Positions 24,101 through 37,589 of a stretch of 64,000 bases of DNA are shown one piece after another; positions within the stretch are counted from its first letter, which is position 1; each line of letters opens with the position of its first letter. Source of the DNA: Prinia subflava (lineage: Eukaryota; Chordata; Aves; Passeriformes; Cisticolidae); NCBI RefSeq assembly GCF_021018805.1, contig NC_086254.1, positions 3,769,001 through 3,833,000 on the forward strand, in the 5' to 3' direction. Below the pieces are notes generated by a model that saw only the letters and a list, made by a program, of their open reading frames with translations, did no database searches and was not told the origin of the DNA. Position numbers and translations under genes: made by a program.

Positions 24101-27100
24101 CTCACACTGCCTGCGTCTAGATATCTGGAGGAAGGCAAACATTCATCAAATTAAACTGAATTCTAAGGGATGAAAATATATTATTTCTCAGCACAAAAAC
24201 TTCAAGAGGACATCTGAAAGATCTGATTTTTATTCACTTGCTCTAAGATGCAGGCAGTGCCAGCAAGGGGTACTGCTCTTAAAATCCTGCCATCTGCAGC
24301 CTTATGCTAATTCACTTTTTTTAGGAATAGAAATCACTGTGGAATGGGAATATGCTAAAATTCACAGAAGATATGGATGTAAAAGCCATTGTGGGTAATT
24401 GCTTTGGTTTGATGCTAATCCAGCAACCACAATTGTCTTATTTTCCTCAAAGATTTCCCTCCTCCCAGGGCTGTTAGTGCTATTGATAGCTTCACCTTTA
24501 TTTGCAGAGGAAACACACACATTTCATAACACTGCCCAGCCAGTCCTTACTTCTAAGAGCTGTTTGCTGCTCACAGGGTGAATTTCAGTACTTTGTCCTG
24601 CTCAATTACTTATTTTTTCCTGAGTTGCCTGTAAAATGCCAAGTGTCTTGTGCAATGACAGCTCTCTATATAGCTACCACCCATTAGGGACTGGCCCAAA
24701 ACCACACTAACTTTACAGGGGAAATTTCTGTAGTGCTGACTGGGCTTCAATTCAAAGCACCAACATAGAAAGAGAAAAAAAAATCATCTCGCTGTGGAAT
24801 CTCAGTGTTTCTCACTAACAGCCTCCTTTCTGCCTAGGGCATTGCCAGTGAATAAATAAGTCCCCCAGTAAAATATGTTTCATGTAACCTCAGGAGACCA
24901 CTTCCTCAGAACACAAGAACAATGACAACAGATCAGAAAACCGTGTAGTCTTGCATCCTGTCGGTGACAGGGACAGCAATCAGATCCTTCCGAGGAAAGT
25001 ACACTGAATTCCTCCACAGCTGAATTACTCAGAGGCTGGCTTCAGCCCTCCCAAGAATTGTAATGTGTTATCCACATAAAGATCTGATCTTTTAAGATCA
25101 GGTCCTGACAATATTCCTCGTGACATTCATTTCCACAAGCTTTCCTTTCTTCCCTGATACGTTTTTGGAATGCTTTCCAGCAAACTGACCCCTCCTGATT
25201 GTTTCTGCATCGTGAGGAAAAAAATCAGAAAAACATACACCCCACATCCTTTTCAGGTCATCCATTATGCTATGGGATTTTACATTACCTCCCTCTTACT
25301 TTTGAGGGCAAGCAAATTAAAAATACTAATTTTTGGAACTTCTCCTGTGAGGAGGAAGCAGAGGGTGTGTGTGAGACCATGTGAGTGCAGCAGAGGCTGG
25401 GGCTCGCTGGTCTGGACCAGACGTGTTGGCCCAAAGTGTGGTTTGTGTGTAAATGCACTCGCTGTCTGGTTTCATTATGAATCACAAATCCTCCACAAGG
25501 CAAGGAAGGAACCATTTGCTCTCACTTAGCCTGAGCCCTGAGCTGATTCTCATTTATTACCTATCATTAAACTCACACAGCCACAGAAACCCTGTGCTCG
25601 GACACAGTCACCAGCAGCTGCAAGAGCCAGGGAATAAAATGCTGAACCACTTCCTAGGCTGATTAACAGCACTGTGAGGGTCAGGGAGCAGCCTGAGCCA
25701 CCAGACAGCAAGATCTTCCTTGGGCAGAAAACAAGGCTCCAGCACCTCAGCAGCTGTCAGCTGCTTTCTCCTGTGTTAATGCACACCAGGTAACTCAACC
25801 TCTTCTCCTCTGAGAGTCTGGCACCTGAACTACAACACAGATATAGGTATAAAAACCTTTCTATTGATTTATCTATCTATAGATATATAAATAAAGAAAT
25901 ATATTTATTTTAAAATACAACAGGCTTCCCAGACAACCACAAAACCCTATGTAATAAGAGCCATAAGCGACCCAGAGGCATTTTGAGGATGACCTTAAGA
26001 CATCCAGAATACCTCATCTCCCAGTTTTGTATGTCCAGCAAGCTTTAGAGAGAGTCTCACCATCATTCAAGCCCCAGTGGTCTGAGAACAGCTCAGGGAC
26101 CATAAATACTTTCTCCTTCCTCTCCAATGCCACACAATGCCCATCAGCACTTGAAGAACTCTGCCAGGGTGCAGAGCCATGAGCTGATCCATCTATTTTT
26201 CCAGATGCCAGTGACATTTCAAAAGGCTTTTGCATCACAAAGCAAATGCAAAGAAACACCATCATTGACTGCGATTTGCAACTGTATATTGAGGGCTGGG
26301 ACAAGAGCTGAACAACCAGCAGGCACAAATAAACACCTACAGTGAGAGCAGCCTTCACCCCACAGTGCAGAGACATCACAGGATGTGGGGAAGCCTCTCA
26401 CACCACTCTAAGTGCTATTCAACAGAATTTTTTGCCAATTCAGTGTTGCTTGCCTTGCAGTATTTAGAAAAGCTCCTGCTTCTTGCTGTTATAAATGGGA
26501 ATTTAGACAAAGAGCAAATGTTTCACAGTGGCTGGGGGGCCTTCAGAAAGGCACAAATTAGTTAAAGGAAATGGTTGCAATACTGGCATATCCCAGTGTT
26601 TAACTTGCCATAGTTTGGAAAAGGATCACAGCTACAACGCACTGGAGAATGAATCTGTGCATGTCTTACAGAATCTCTGTTTTACAAGATGTTATTTCTA
26701 AGATTATCACCCATGTGTCATTCCTGACTTGGAAAAACACTCTAATGCCAAGCTGAGCTGGAGTTCCAGGAGTGAGCTTTGCAACTGAACTTGCTCCTAT
26801 GGATAAAAGAACATGACATCTGTAGAAGGCTCCAGGTTAATCACAATTTCAATAGCCATGGAGTGTGACTCTACCCTGTTTCAAATAATCCCTTTACATT
26901 TCTTTGGACCAGTATCTTTCTGGGAGAACAAGTGCCACTGGAAAAAACCATCCTGAAACAAACACTGCAATGCGCAAGGTTTGCAAACGCAATTCCTTCA
27001 TGCATCATCAATTACATTAATGGAAAAAAGGAAAGGCAATATTTGGTAAATCCAGGGATTGTCAAAGTATTAAAGAAGCCCATTTCAATTAGGTTTAAAA

Positions 27101-28362
27101 ATGTACAAGGTGAGCCTGATGAGTGAGCAGTGGCACATCTGGTGCTGGTTTGTGTTCAGTGCCTGTTCCATTCCCTCCCAGGAGCCCAGAAAAGCCCCGA
27201 GGTGCCAGCTGAGCTCTGCTATCAGAGTCCTTTTCAGCTGGAACCAAACCCTGGGGGAAAACCCAGCGTGGTGGTGCCAGAGGTTTATTTGTCTGGTGAC
27301 TAGACAAGAAACCAATTTCTGGATTATGAATCCAGAAAGAATAAGTTCAGAAAGTACAAACAAGGAAAATTAACACATCTTTTATATACAATGCAAATAT
27401 TTTCCCCGCTCAGTGTGTCCAAGACTATCCAAGTCTCTGGAAGGTGTAACATTAGCAGCTGGTAGGAATATCTTACTGGGGAGCTCTTAGCGAAAATTTA
27501 ATATCCATTGTACAATATCCTATATTATACTTCTGCTATAAAACATCCTTTATGAGAACAAGGACAACTTTGGACAATTTGCTTTTCAGGCAAATATTTG
27601 CTCTCTTCACTTTTCTGTATCCCACAAGTATTTTCTTTTAATATTCTCTCTCTGTTTTGCCACTCTCCCCTTCAGTATGACATATTTGCTGTCACACTCA
27701 CTAATAATTTTCCCCATTATCACATCCATGGCTTTCAAAGCAGTTGGCAGGCAGCATGACTGCTACTTCAGCCAAAAGCTGGGAGTAACTGCAGGCTCTG
27801 GGTGGGTAAAGCAGGGATGGATCCACCTACACTTTTATAAGGATGTAGGACTTTTCTAAGGAACACAACCCAATAACCCTGAGCTATAACAGGGGTGCCT
27901 CAGTGGTGCTGATGTGGACCCTGCCCGGTGACACCGTGGGCAGCAATGTGATGGTGGGAGATGTCAATTCAAAAATAAAGCAGGGGATGGCCAGAACTAA
28001 ACCAGCAAAAAATATTTTCAAGCTCCTTCTGTAATTTTACTTTCTAGAAGACAGATAAAGGAGATGGATTTATCTAGTGAAATATTGCATGGTTCTCACC
28101 ATAATAACTGTTTATATCAGCCCTTCTGAACTAATACCTATTTTTAGTATCAGGCTTTTAAAAGATTCTTAGCTCAATCACTAAATTTGAGCTTTTAATT
28201 TTCCCTGGGAGCAATTTTTCTGGTGGAATTAGTGCCACTTCACTTTGATTTGTGGGCACAGTTAGTAAGTGAAGCACTTATATATCCTAGACTACACCTG
28301 TAAAATGGAAGGCTGCTTTTCAAAAAAGCCCATATGCTTAAATTGAATGGAACTCAGTGAAA

Positions 28363-28423
28363 CTCTTTTTCTTTCTCTTTCTCTTTCTCTTTTACTTCTT
28401 TCTTTTTCTTCTTTCCCTTTTTT
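28363..28423. repeat. Polypyrimidine (CTTTCT)n tract
   Basis: About 60 bp are almost entirely C and T, with an irregular CTTTCT unit and one A. On the minus strand, which is the SPNS2 sense strand, it is purine-rich, so it would not act as a splice-acceptor tract for this gene. Confidence 0.85.
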
Positions 28424-28959
28424 AATTGGTAATAAAGTCATTCTTTAACTCACCCATCTTCCTTAACATGACTCATTGTATCACAAAGGTTCTCATGAAA
28501 CAGGACCTTTCTTTGTCAGACTTTGTCAATGATTTCTAGTGCTCAAAAGGTGTGGCCAAGGGCACTAAGACAATTTTATTGTTGTTTATACTGCCAGGTA
28601 GGTTGGCCAAAACCACAGGATGCTGAAGACACAAATACAGTGCTGACAAGTGATACTATCATTTGCTGAGGTAACCAGGACCACTCACATCCCAGGGTGA
28701 GGCAGAGCCAAGGAAAAAATCCAGTAACTGTGAATAAGGCAGAATTAGAAACAAAGAATTCAGAGTGTATTTCAAACATCTTTCAAGGAAAACAAAGCAA
28801 ATCCAACCCAGACAAATCCTCTGCTGAAAAATTTGCCATGTAACTCCTAGCAAGGTTGGTTTTACCAGGCATTCATCAGAGGCTGACAGGGCATCATCCT
28901 GCCCCCACAAACTGATGATCCAGACAGAGAAGGAATCAGAGCACCTTGGCCAGCACCGA

Positions 28960-29082
28960 GTGGAATGATCTCACACACGGGGTGGGATTGTTGGGGTGTC
29001 CTGTGCACAGCCAGGAGTTGGACTTCACGATCCTTGTGGGTCCCTGCCAGCTCAGAACTCTCTATGAGTCTGTGACTTGTAA
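28960..29082 (+). mobile_element. CR1 LINE 3'-end fragment
   Basis: Diagnostic blocks are GGGATTGTTGGGGTGTCCTG, GCACAGCCAGGAGTTGGACT, CACGATCCTTGTGGGTCCCT, GCCAGCTCAGAACTCTCTAT and a worn CTATGAGTCTGTGA end. It belongs to the CR1 subgroup with the 'ccaggagttggactcgatgatcc' signature. It is antisense to SPNS2. Confidence 0.85.
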
Positions 29083-30160
29083 ATTTATAGAATTCACAAT
29101 AAAGACATCAAAGTTCAACTGTTTTACCTGTACTGCCTCCCTAATTCACTTCCAAGTCCACTCCAACAGTAATTTATTGTAACCACCCATTTAAAGTTAG
29201 TGCAGCTCCAAATAATAACTCCTTAGTTTTTTAGGGCAACTCTTTGCAGGAAAGGTGTATTACTATTAATGTTCTCATTTCAACACCACTTCCTACAAGG
29301 AAATAAATTAGAGGTGCCTCATCTCCAGCTCACCTACAAAGAACAAGGAGAATGATGCAGTGGGAGAATATGTAAAGTAAATCTTCTGTAAACATTAGTG
29401 GATGAAAAGTCTGGAAGAAGCATATGGTTAAAACTGTTCAAATGTTTAATTACTAATAACCTAATGTATAACTGAGTGGAGAAATAAAAGACATCAGAAC
29501 TGAACTTTTCCTAGAAATATCCTTTGCACTGAAAACCAAAGCACTTCCCTGCTTGCAGCAGACAAGACCAAAAGAATGTGTGTGAACCCCTCCTCCTCCT
29601 CATCCTCATCCCATCAAAGAACTGTTTGTTTTTCACCTGTGATTTAAAAACCTGAGCCTTCCACAGTCATTTGACTACCTTGAAAACAACTGAAGAGAGT
29701 TCTAGCAAAAAAAATGTTTACATACATTTACATAACTGTAAATGTACAGTGAATTAGGGTAAATAATGGATTATGATCAGTAATGTTTTCTCTCCAAAAA
29801 TAGGTTCCCTACATAATTTAAGCAGAAAATGGGTCTTTGCTCTATAATCTTACATCAGCATACAGGAAACTTCCCCAAATATGTGCATGTACTGGGGGCA
29901 AGGGGAGAGCTTTGGGAGATTGATACAACAATACACCATTCATGCAAGTCAGGCTTACTTGTGTTAATTGGAATCTAGTCCTGCAGGCTGCTAACACTAC
30001 CCAATACCATGAAGAATGTTCACTTTTTACGTAAGTGGTGCCCTGGAATTCATTTCCAAAGCCAGGTACAAGTGTCTATGAATGAGTCACTCCACCTCAG
30101 GTGCTTGTGGGTCTTTGTATGGGAATCACTGCAGCCCTGCTGACCTGTTCTGGCTCCTGC

Positions 30161-30325
30161 CATGGCTACGGTTCCCAAAATTGTGGCCCACAACATAACA
30201 GCACCTTCCTTCCAGCCAGACATGTACCCATGCCACTTCTATAGTGGTAATAAATCACTGTACAAACTTGACTGTAAGGATGCAGAGTGGTGTGGTACAC
30301 AGCCCAAAAGGTTTGAGAAGCACTG
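30161..30325. mobile_element. hAT/Charlie-like MITE relic
   Basis: The left end, CATGGCTACGGTTCCCAAAA followed by TTGTGGCCCAC, resembles the 'ggttcccaaactgtggccc' terminal motif of old hAT-Charlie elements. The right end, AAAAGGTTTGAGAAGCACTG, read in reverse is CAGTGCTTCTCAAACCTTTT, another common hAT terminus. The two ends are only roughly inverted, and the flanking 8-mers do not match, so no target duplication survives. Open frames of 131 and 178 codons that start inside it have no recognisable domain and are treated as chance. Confidence 0.42.
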
Positions 30326-33300
30326 GTTTGGAGGAAAAGTCACCTGGCACTGCAGAGAGGACATTGGAGAAGCAAAACAATTGCATGGACTGGTCCAGGG
30401 CCCCAACATTCCCACTACTGCAAACACCCCTGCACTCCAGAGTCTCCTGGATTCCTGCTGTGTTACAGCAGCCAACCTCAGTGCTCTTCATCCTCAAACA
30501 GCACCTTCAGGGCTCCAGAGCCCTTCACTCTGTCAAGACTGTTTGGGTTACCCCTGATCTCTCCCCCAAATCCAGCCCCACCTCCAGCAGCAATGCTTCC
30601 AGCAGTGCTGGATCACCCTGGGCACCTCCCAGTGCACACAGACCAAGCCTCACCTCTCCAGCACCTGATCTCACCCTGCTGTTCACATTCCCACTACACC
30701 ATACACTGCCCTGCAGAACTGCGGTTCTGTGCTCTAAAAAAATGACAGTTCTCCAGGTGTGGGAGACAAAACAACCTTAAAATAAATCTTTTCAGAGAGA
30801 GCACTTGAGGCTCCCCTGGGATGAAGCATGTTAAATATATCAAATGTACTATAAATGTATAAAATGCACTGTAAATATTAGGTCTATTTTCTCACCCCCA
30901 GTTCATGGAAGACTCTGATCCAACCTCACTTAAGGTCAAGGCAAAAAAATCCCTTCCCTTCTGAGCTAACACCTTTACATTGGGCCCAAGATACATCAAC
31001 AGCAACTGAGACCATCCTGAGACCTTACCCAAACACCCCTCTGGTCATCACACTTGAAAATTAAATTTATAGGCACAGTGAAAGTAAGAATTAAAGATAA
31101 GCAGGTTTTCCCCTTGCTACAAAAAGCTTTTAGTGCCACTGAAGAAGGGGAAGAAAAAAAAATAACCTGCTTACAAGGTTTTTGAATATAAGTCCATGCT
31201 TCCCTTCCAGCAACTGGTAGCCAATAAATATGTAATAACTAATAATGTAAATGTTCATCTCCCTCTTCCATAATTACAGCTACAGTGGTAATGAAAAAAG
31301 TCAAGGGAGCCAGACCAGCCCTTCTGAAGTATTTGTGCACAAAACAGTGCAGATACCAGTTACATGAGACTGCACTGCTAGTACTAAGAGGAAAACGTTG
31401 TTTGAAAGTATTACACAATTCCAACAAAAATCCTGTCTTCCACTCTACAGTGCTTGAATTAAATTCTGAGGTCTGAGGAACATATGGGAGGGATGGACAG
31501 GCTGTGTTAAAAGATGTGGGGACTTTGGGTGGAATAATAACTACTTCTCTAAAATCTGTGGGAAATCTTTCCCCTCGTTATTATAATAAATTCCAGAAGT
31601 GAAGACAACCTTGGCAAGAGGTGCCTGAACTACAGCCTGAGGGAGAATAGGCCAATTTCTACTGATAGAACAGATGTGCCACAGGCAGCACATGTTTCCC
31701 TTGCAACACCCAGCGCAAGTACCTGAAAGGCCAATAGTGAGGACAAACTTTCCTTGTGCAAAGCAGAAAGACAGGATGGGGAAACAATGGTTAACTTGTG
31801 CTACTGGCCATGCAGTATCATAAAGATATTAATGAAGACAAGGCAGTCTGGAGAGTTGCCCTGTTCCAGTAGCCTGCACTCACTTGCTGACTTGAACAAC
31901 AGAAAGACAAAATACAGCACCAGCTGAAGCACTTCCCTCCTCTCAGCAGGAAGCAAGGACACCTTTCCCTCCCACCCTGACCCCTAAGGAATATTTACTT
32001 TGCAACCCAGAGCTGTCCAGTGAGAACACGGGCTGTAAAAGGCATTTTTATAGTTTGGTCCTTGCTGTGTGGGGACTGGGCCAGGGCACAAACACGTTTT
32101 CCTCTAAGCTGCTCACTGATTCAAGACAAGACTTTCATTCTTGATTGCAGAGGCATTTCCAAATAGGTTTAACTGCTTTCATGAATCAGACCCTCAGACT
32201 GCCATGACTTCTCAGGATATCAGACAGCGCTCTAGCACACAGGAAACAAGGACTGTCTGAACTTGTAAAGGACTTAGGTGGGAAATAATCAAGCATTGGA
32301 CTATGTCAACTCACTGCAGTAAAATGAGACTAATTCTTGTCACAACATTAATCAAGGCATATTGAAAGAGCCCTGCTTTCTCCTCTTCGTTGCTTAAACT
32401 GACCTTGCTTAATCCCTACATCAGCAGCACCCTATAGAAGGTGGAAAAATGTCAGAGAAAAGGGCACAGAGTCAGGTATGGGGGGGAGATGGGGAGAAAG
32501 GTTTTGCTCATTGTTGAAAGGACTTAGAGGATCTCCTGGCAGAAAGAGAGCTCCACCTTGTCCTGCTGTTTGAGCACCAGACTGCCAGAGAAGTAACCTG
32601 GACTGAAGAATGCTTGGTGTTGTTGGAAGCAGGGAAGAAGGCAATGGGTAGGATGTGATGGACCAAACCCTTTGCAGTCATAAGAAGAGCAAGCACAAAG
32701 CATTCTGTAAGCATTCCAGCTCACCTCCTGCCTTGGACACCTGAGGAAACACCTCCTTGGGAAGTGCTCGGGTGCAGGGAGCCACTCACCCAAAAGGAAA
32801 GCCCATGAATTTCAAATAGAAACCAGAAAGTGTTTAGATGATGATTTTCTCTGTTCTAGCAAGAAGAACAGTTTAAGTGGGTGCAGTAGGAAGCAAAATG
32901 TGAAGATGTAGCTCAGTTCTGCAGAGCTGAGGAGAAAGCGTCCATTTAGGGAGAAGCAGATGGTAGAAAAGAAACAAGCAGCACCTGCAACTCATGTAAT
33001 ATACACATATTCAGGGGCAGCACCTGGAGGATGTGGTCTCTGCATGGAATAAATAAAAATATTAGAGCTGCCACCATAAGGCAATGACAAGAAGATGGGA
33101 GTCAAAGGGAACTGAATTCATCAAGGCTGATTTATCCCACCATTGTGTTGCACCCTCTGTGTCGAGATCCCTCTTCAGTGCATGTGCTTATAGCTTGGTG
33201 GGAACAATCACAGCACAACAGAGCTGACTGTGTATTTGCAAGGTTGTAAACTACTTCAAGGTTACCCTAGGTCAGCTCAAGAGGCAGGGCAACACAGGTA

Positions 33301-33824
33301 GATAAAATTCCCACTTTTCAAATGAGCAGGGATTGTAGCTGGAATTGACCCTTACAGGAAAAGTGAGATCACACCAAGATTTAGAAACAGTACCTGGCAT
33401 TGCTTGGCTTTCTGGGAAACCATGGGCTGAAAGGAATCTGGGGGAATGCCCATCTCTCTGCACATGAGGAAAGACAAATTCCATCAGAGCCCGTTATCTA
33501 TGATTATTCACCTTTAATGAGTCCTTGCAGATCTCTGACCTCCTTACATTTCCTGGCTTGTGACCTTACACTGTACACTTTTGCCTACCTGGGTTTCCTC
33601 TGAAGACATCTCTGTGCCCTTCCTGAAGACACCTTCCCCCTCTGCAATTCCATGGAATCCTTGCAATAACCTCCTTTTGATACCTCCCAGTTTCCACCTG
33701 CAGAAGTCCCTGAGCTGGAGCTGTCTGGGTGGGAGGATTCAGGTGCCCAGCAACAAGGACCAAATCTCTGGGTCTAAGCATTAACCTCATTGATTAATTC
33801 ATTCATAACACTAGTGCTGTGTGT

Positions 33825-34013
33825 TCAGGAACTATAGTTCTCATCCTGGCTCTGCCTCAGACCTGCTGTGCCCCTTTGGGCAGGTTATTTTTCCCATTTG
33901 GCTTTCCAGGTTTCCCCATCTGTAAGGGCCAGCCTTATGAGCCCTCCCAATACAAAACATCCTGAGATCTTGACATGACAAACTGTATTGCAAGCCAACC
34001 ACTGCTATTATTA
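33825..34013 (+). mobile_element. MIR SINE relic
   Basis: This is the clearest ancient SINE in the window. The order TCCTGGCTCTGCCTCAGACC, TGCTGTGCCCCTTTGGGCAG, GTTATTT, and CAGGTTTCCCCATCTGTAAG follows the MIR core (ccggctctgccac..., tgtgaccttgggcaagtta, cagtttcctcatctgtaa). It is followed at some distance by a CTATTATTAG tail. MIR-type elements survive at low density in bird genomes. Confidence 0.75.
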
Positions 34014-35370
34014 GAGCTCTTGTCTGCTACAGAGACACTGGCAAGAGACACAAAAGCAAAATAAATTCAAAGGCACTGAGAGCAGGCAGAGCAATAAAGC
34101 ACAAAAACTGAAGAAAGAAGGGGGAAAAATCTACTCAAAACCTGAGTACAGCACTGGGGCATTACTCTCATGGTACAGTGTATATGGAAGGATAACATTA
34201 TTTTGAAGCAGTTCTATAAATCCAGCTGTCCACCTGTTTAGTCTTTGTGTTCCTGGTGGCCTGGAGTTCTGTAGCTGCTCCTACCTAACTCCAACACAGA
34301 TAGGACTTTTTGTATGGTTTGGTTTATAAATGTATTGACTGACTACAGCTCGAGCAGGCACAGAGATGCTCCACCACCTTCTGAGTTCAGTCAGGTTTGT
34401 CCTTTCTCTAGCTGGGAAAAGCAGCCAGTAAGAACTGAAAAGCACAAGAGAGTTTGGATGCAGACCTGTGGGACGGTGAACTAAACCAATATTTACACAA
34501 CTGCATATGCAGTGCTTTAAAAAGGAAGATCAGCACACAATTACAGCATCATCTGGAGGTAAGTGAAGCTCAAATCACCACAGTTTTATGTGTGCTGCTC
34601 TCAATGCTACTGAGCAAGCAGCAGTTGTGCCCCATCTGTCAGCGTGTCCTCTGCTGTCACAGGATCCTTGCTGGAGACACTACCATGGTCTGCTTCTTTC
34701 CATTATGGATGAGGCTGGATTGTCCTGTGATTTTTCTGTGCAGGGAGTTACAGTGTCCCTCTAACCAGTTTACATTATGTCTTGGTTAAAGAACAGCTTG
34801 TATGTCAGGATTAATATAAAAGAAGACAAAAATTCTATTTGTGTCTGCAGTTCCTAAGGAGCAAGTCAGCTTTGCTTTCTCAGGAGCTGAGAGTGTGGAT
34901 TGGCTTGCAAGTGATCAGAGGGAGGGAGATGCCACATCAGCTGTGCCTGCAAAGAGTGGGCTGTGGGATGAACACAGGGTCAAACACATCCCCTGGTGGA
35001 TTTCTTTTCTCCACTTTCTGTTTGGATTTTCAGAACCATTTCCTCCTAAAAATTTGTGCGACCTTGTTTCTCAGTTAAAAGGCTTTTAATTTTTTTTTAT
35101 TTTATTGCCTTTTTGATAAGTGATATGAACTGCCAACAAATACTACATTTCACTCCCCCTCATTAACATTGTAAATTAATTTAGGACTGATTTAGATGTA
35201 GGATTAACAACCTGAGGACTAATCCACTCTTTATTCAGAGGATGTAATCAGGATGAGCAGTCTTTGGTCTCACATCACTCTGTTAGTTAGCAAGACCATC
35301 TCATGGGAAGCAAACAATATTTGTGTCTCCAGTGGCAAAGGAACTGTTCAGGGTTAAGGCAGAGGAGTGG

Positions 35371-35470
35371 GAGAGACCTGGCCTGGTCCCAGCTTTGCTC
35401 CAGGTTCGTTCTGCAGCCCTGGGCCAGTGCTTTTACACTCTGCACCTTTTCAACTAATTTTAACATGGAG
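35371..35470 (+). mobile_element. Probable MIR-like relic
   Basis: GAGACCTGGCCTGGTCCCAG, CTTTGCTCCAGGTTCGTTCT, GCAGCCCTGGGCCAGTGCTT and TACACTCTGCACCTTTTC follow the MIR order (cctgggttc, cagctctgcc, gaccttgggcaagt, ctctgtgcctcag). The match is weaker than the copy at 33.8 kb. Confidence 0.42.
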
Positions 35471-37589
35471 AAGTTGGATTTAGAGAAAAGACAAAAGATT
35501 AGAAGCAATGTTTGTGGTGGTTTAGGGCAGCATCTTTTATTTAACCAGGATTAAGGATACCTGGGCCATGGGCCACCTGCCAACACAGGAACTTGGTAAG
35601 CTGGAGTAATAGACTTAAATAAGCCTTCAGTTACATGCCTCTAACATTTATTTACCTGAAATGCTGTTTTATTTTCTGAGCACTCTTTTCCTCTGATAGC
35701 TTTGTTATTAGTACATTATTATCTATATTGCAGAAGCAAAGTCAAGCCCTTGGTTTTCAGATCAGAAAAAAAACCACAAGGGAAAACAGTGCTTTTCTTA
35801 AAGCAACAATTACGTGTTAGAAAGCTTGGCACACTCAAGAGCAATCCTGCAATATCTCAATGATGCTGTGGTATGCCCTGTGTGTTTGCTAGAGAAATAA
35901 ATAACATATCTTGCAATTAACAAATGAATATCCTGTTGAAGTTAGCTTTTACTTGCTGTCAATGAATAATCTTCAGAAGGATTTCATCCACTGAAGGGAA
36001 TGAAGATTAAATACATGCTTTGGCAAGTGTCCTTTTCCACCAGAATATTTTCTTGAAAGCACTTAGTGTCTAATGATAAATAGAGGACCTGTTCCTCTGA
36101 GCACAATAAATAAATACAAATAATTGCTGTAGAAAAGAATCTGACAGACAACCAGTGCCATTTTGGGCATAACTGATTGATGCTACTTATAATCAGTGAC
36201 ACTTGTAAAGCTGAAACCTTCTGTTCTGGACACATGCTGCTCACATCAGCTGAGCTGAACTCTGCTGTCCCACAAGGGCAGCATTTTTTAATCATTTAAT
36301 ACAAATTGTTATTAATTGTTTGTATTACAACATTACCAAGAAGCTGCAACCACAGATGAGGACCCTGCTGTGCCACGGGCTGCAGGAAATAAAAAAGGAG
36401 GGGATATTGCAGTGGTTGACATAGTTTGAAATCAAAGACCAATTGATGGAGCTCCAGACTAGTCTCACCTTTAGTGTGATAAAGAATGAATGATTTTATA
36501 CAATTCAGTGCTGGCCACAATTTCACAGACAAGCTCTTGACAGGTGTTTGGTATCCATTGTGATAGCATGGGAAAACATGTCTTGCTGGCACACTATTTC
36601 AAAACCTAACTGAATTCTCACTTTTTCAGAGATGTAATTGCTCCAGTGTGATTCCCTCAGACAGATGACAGTGACAAGACAGCCACAGCACCACAAATCT
36701 GTGACTTTAATTAATAGTTCTGTAGGAGGTTTTCAAACCAGACTGCTTTCTTAAAATACTGCATTTCTAAAAATACTGTACTACTAAAAATCCTGCTACT
36801 CCTTCCAACACTCCACGAGGATCAAACGTGCAGTTGTGTCTGCATGAAACTGGTGCTCAGTGTCATCCCCTGCAGTCCCCGGGCACAGGCCCTGCTCTGA
36901 GCCACCTCAGCACCAGAGCCCAGAGGAGCTGGGCATCTCCTGGGGTTCTTCAGCTCTGCCTAAAGATGCCTGAGACATGAAAATGCCTGCTCCACTAGAA
37001 GGACATCAGAATTGCAATAATCCTTCCTTACACAACAAGAGAAATGTTGGAAGCTAACAGCACCAAAATTCTAGGGCTATTGTTAATCTGTGAGTTCTCA
37101 TGGATTGTTAGCCTGGCCTGCAGTTTCATCCTCAGGTTCTTGCCCTAGTGAGTTTTACATTTTCATGCCACACCATGCTCCCAGGGACTGTCCACTCAGC
37201 AGATTCTCTGTCAAGCCCTCAAAGGGCAAAATACATCACACTTATTACCAACCTAAAGAAGTGAACAGGATCCTGCTGTTGGTTTTTCTCTGATCTAGGG
37301 GAAGTAACCATCTCCTGTTTGAATTTAGTTCTTGTAGATAAAATAATGAGGTTTGTTTGCTTTTGGTCCATTCTACACTCAAGTCATTCTGAGACCCAAC
37401 CTCCTGCCCAACAGCAAATTAAGGCATAAAACCCCCTCGTGTTCATTTAGCTTCCCAGTAGCAGTGTATTTATTCCCCTTTCTGAGAGAAGATTCCACAG
37501 TCAGTATGCCATGCATCATAATGAAATCTGCAGGCACCCATCAGATAATGGAATGTTCCAGACCAGTGAGAGCAGAAACACTTTCTTAC

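Larger units (their letters stand above)
12077..37589 (-). other. SPNS2: SPNS2 intron 2 (25.5 kb, phase 1)
   Basis: The donor is GTAAGAAAG beside the exon at 37590, and the acceptor is a strong pyrimidine tract ending TTTGCAG beside the exon at 12076. The two flanking exons join in frame, so the interval is a single intron unless a cryptic exon is skipped. It carries a palindromic relic (13.8 kb), a 39-A tract (14.3 kb), a G-quadruplex motif (15.8 kb), an MIR-like relic (17.1 kb), CR1 copies (17.3, 18.1 and 28.9 kb), a pyrimidine tract (28.4 kb), a hAT-like relic (30.2 kb), and MIR-like relics (33.8 and 35.4 kb). I recognise nothing in 12.1-13.8, 18.8-28.3, 30.4-33.8 and 35.5-37.5 kb apart from short simple repeats. 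Confidence 0.88.

Noticed and set aside
30162..30780. Overlapping plus-strand frames of 131 and 178 codons
   Set aside because: They start inside a hAT-like relic, are low in recognisable motifs, and have no family resemblance.
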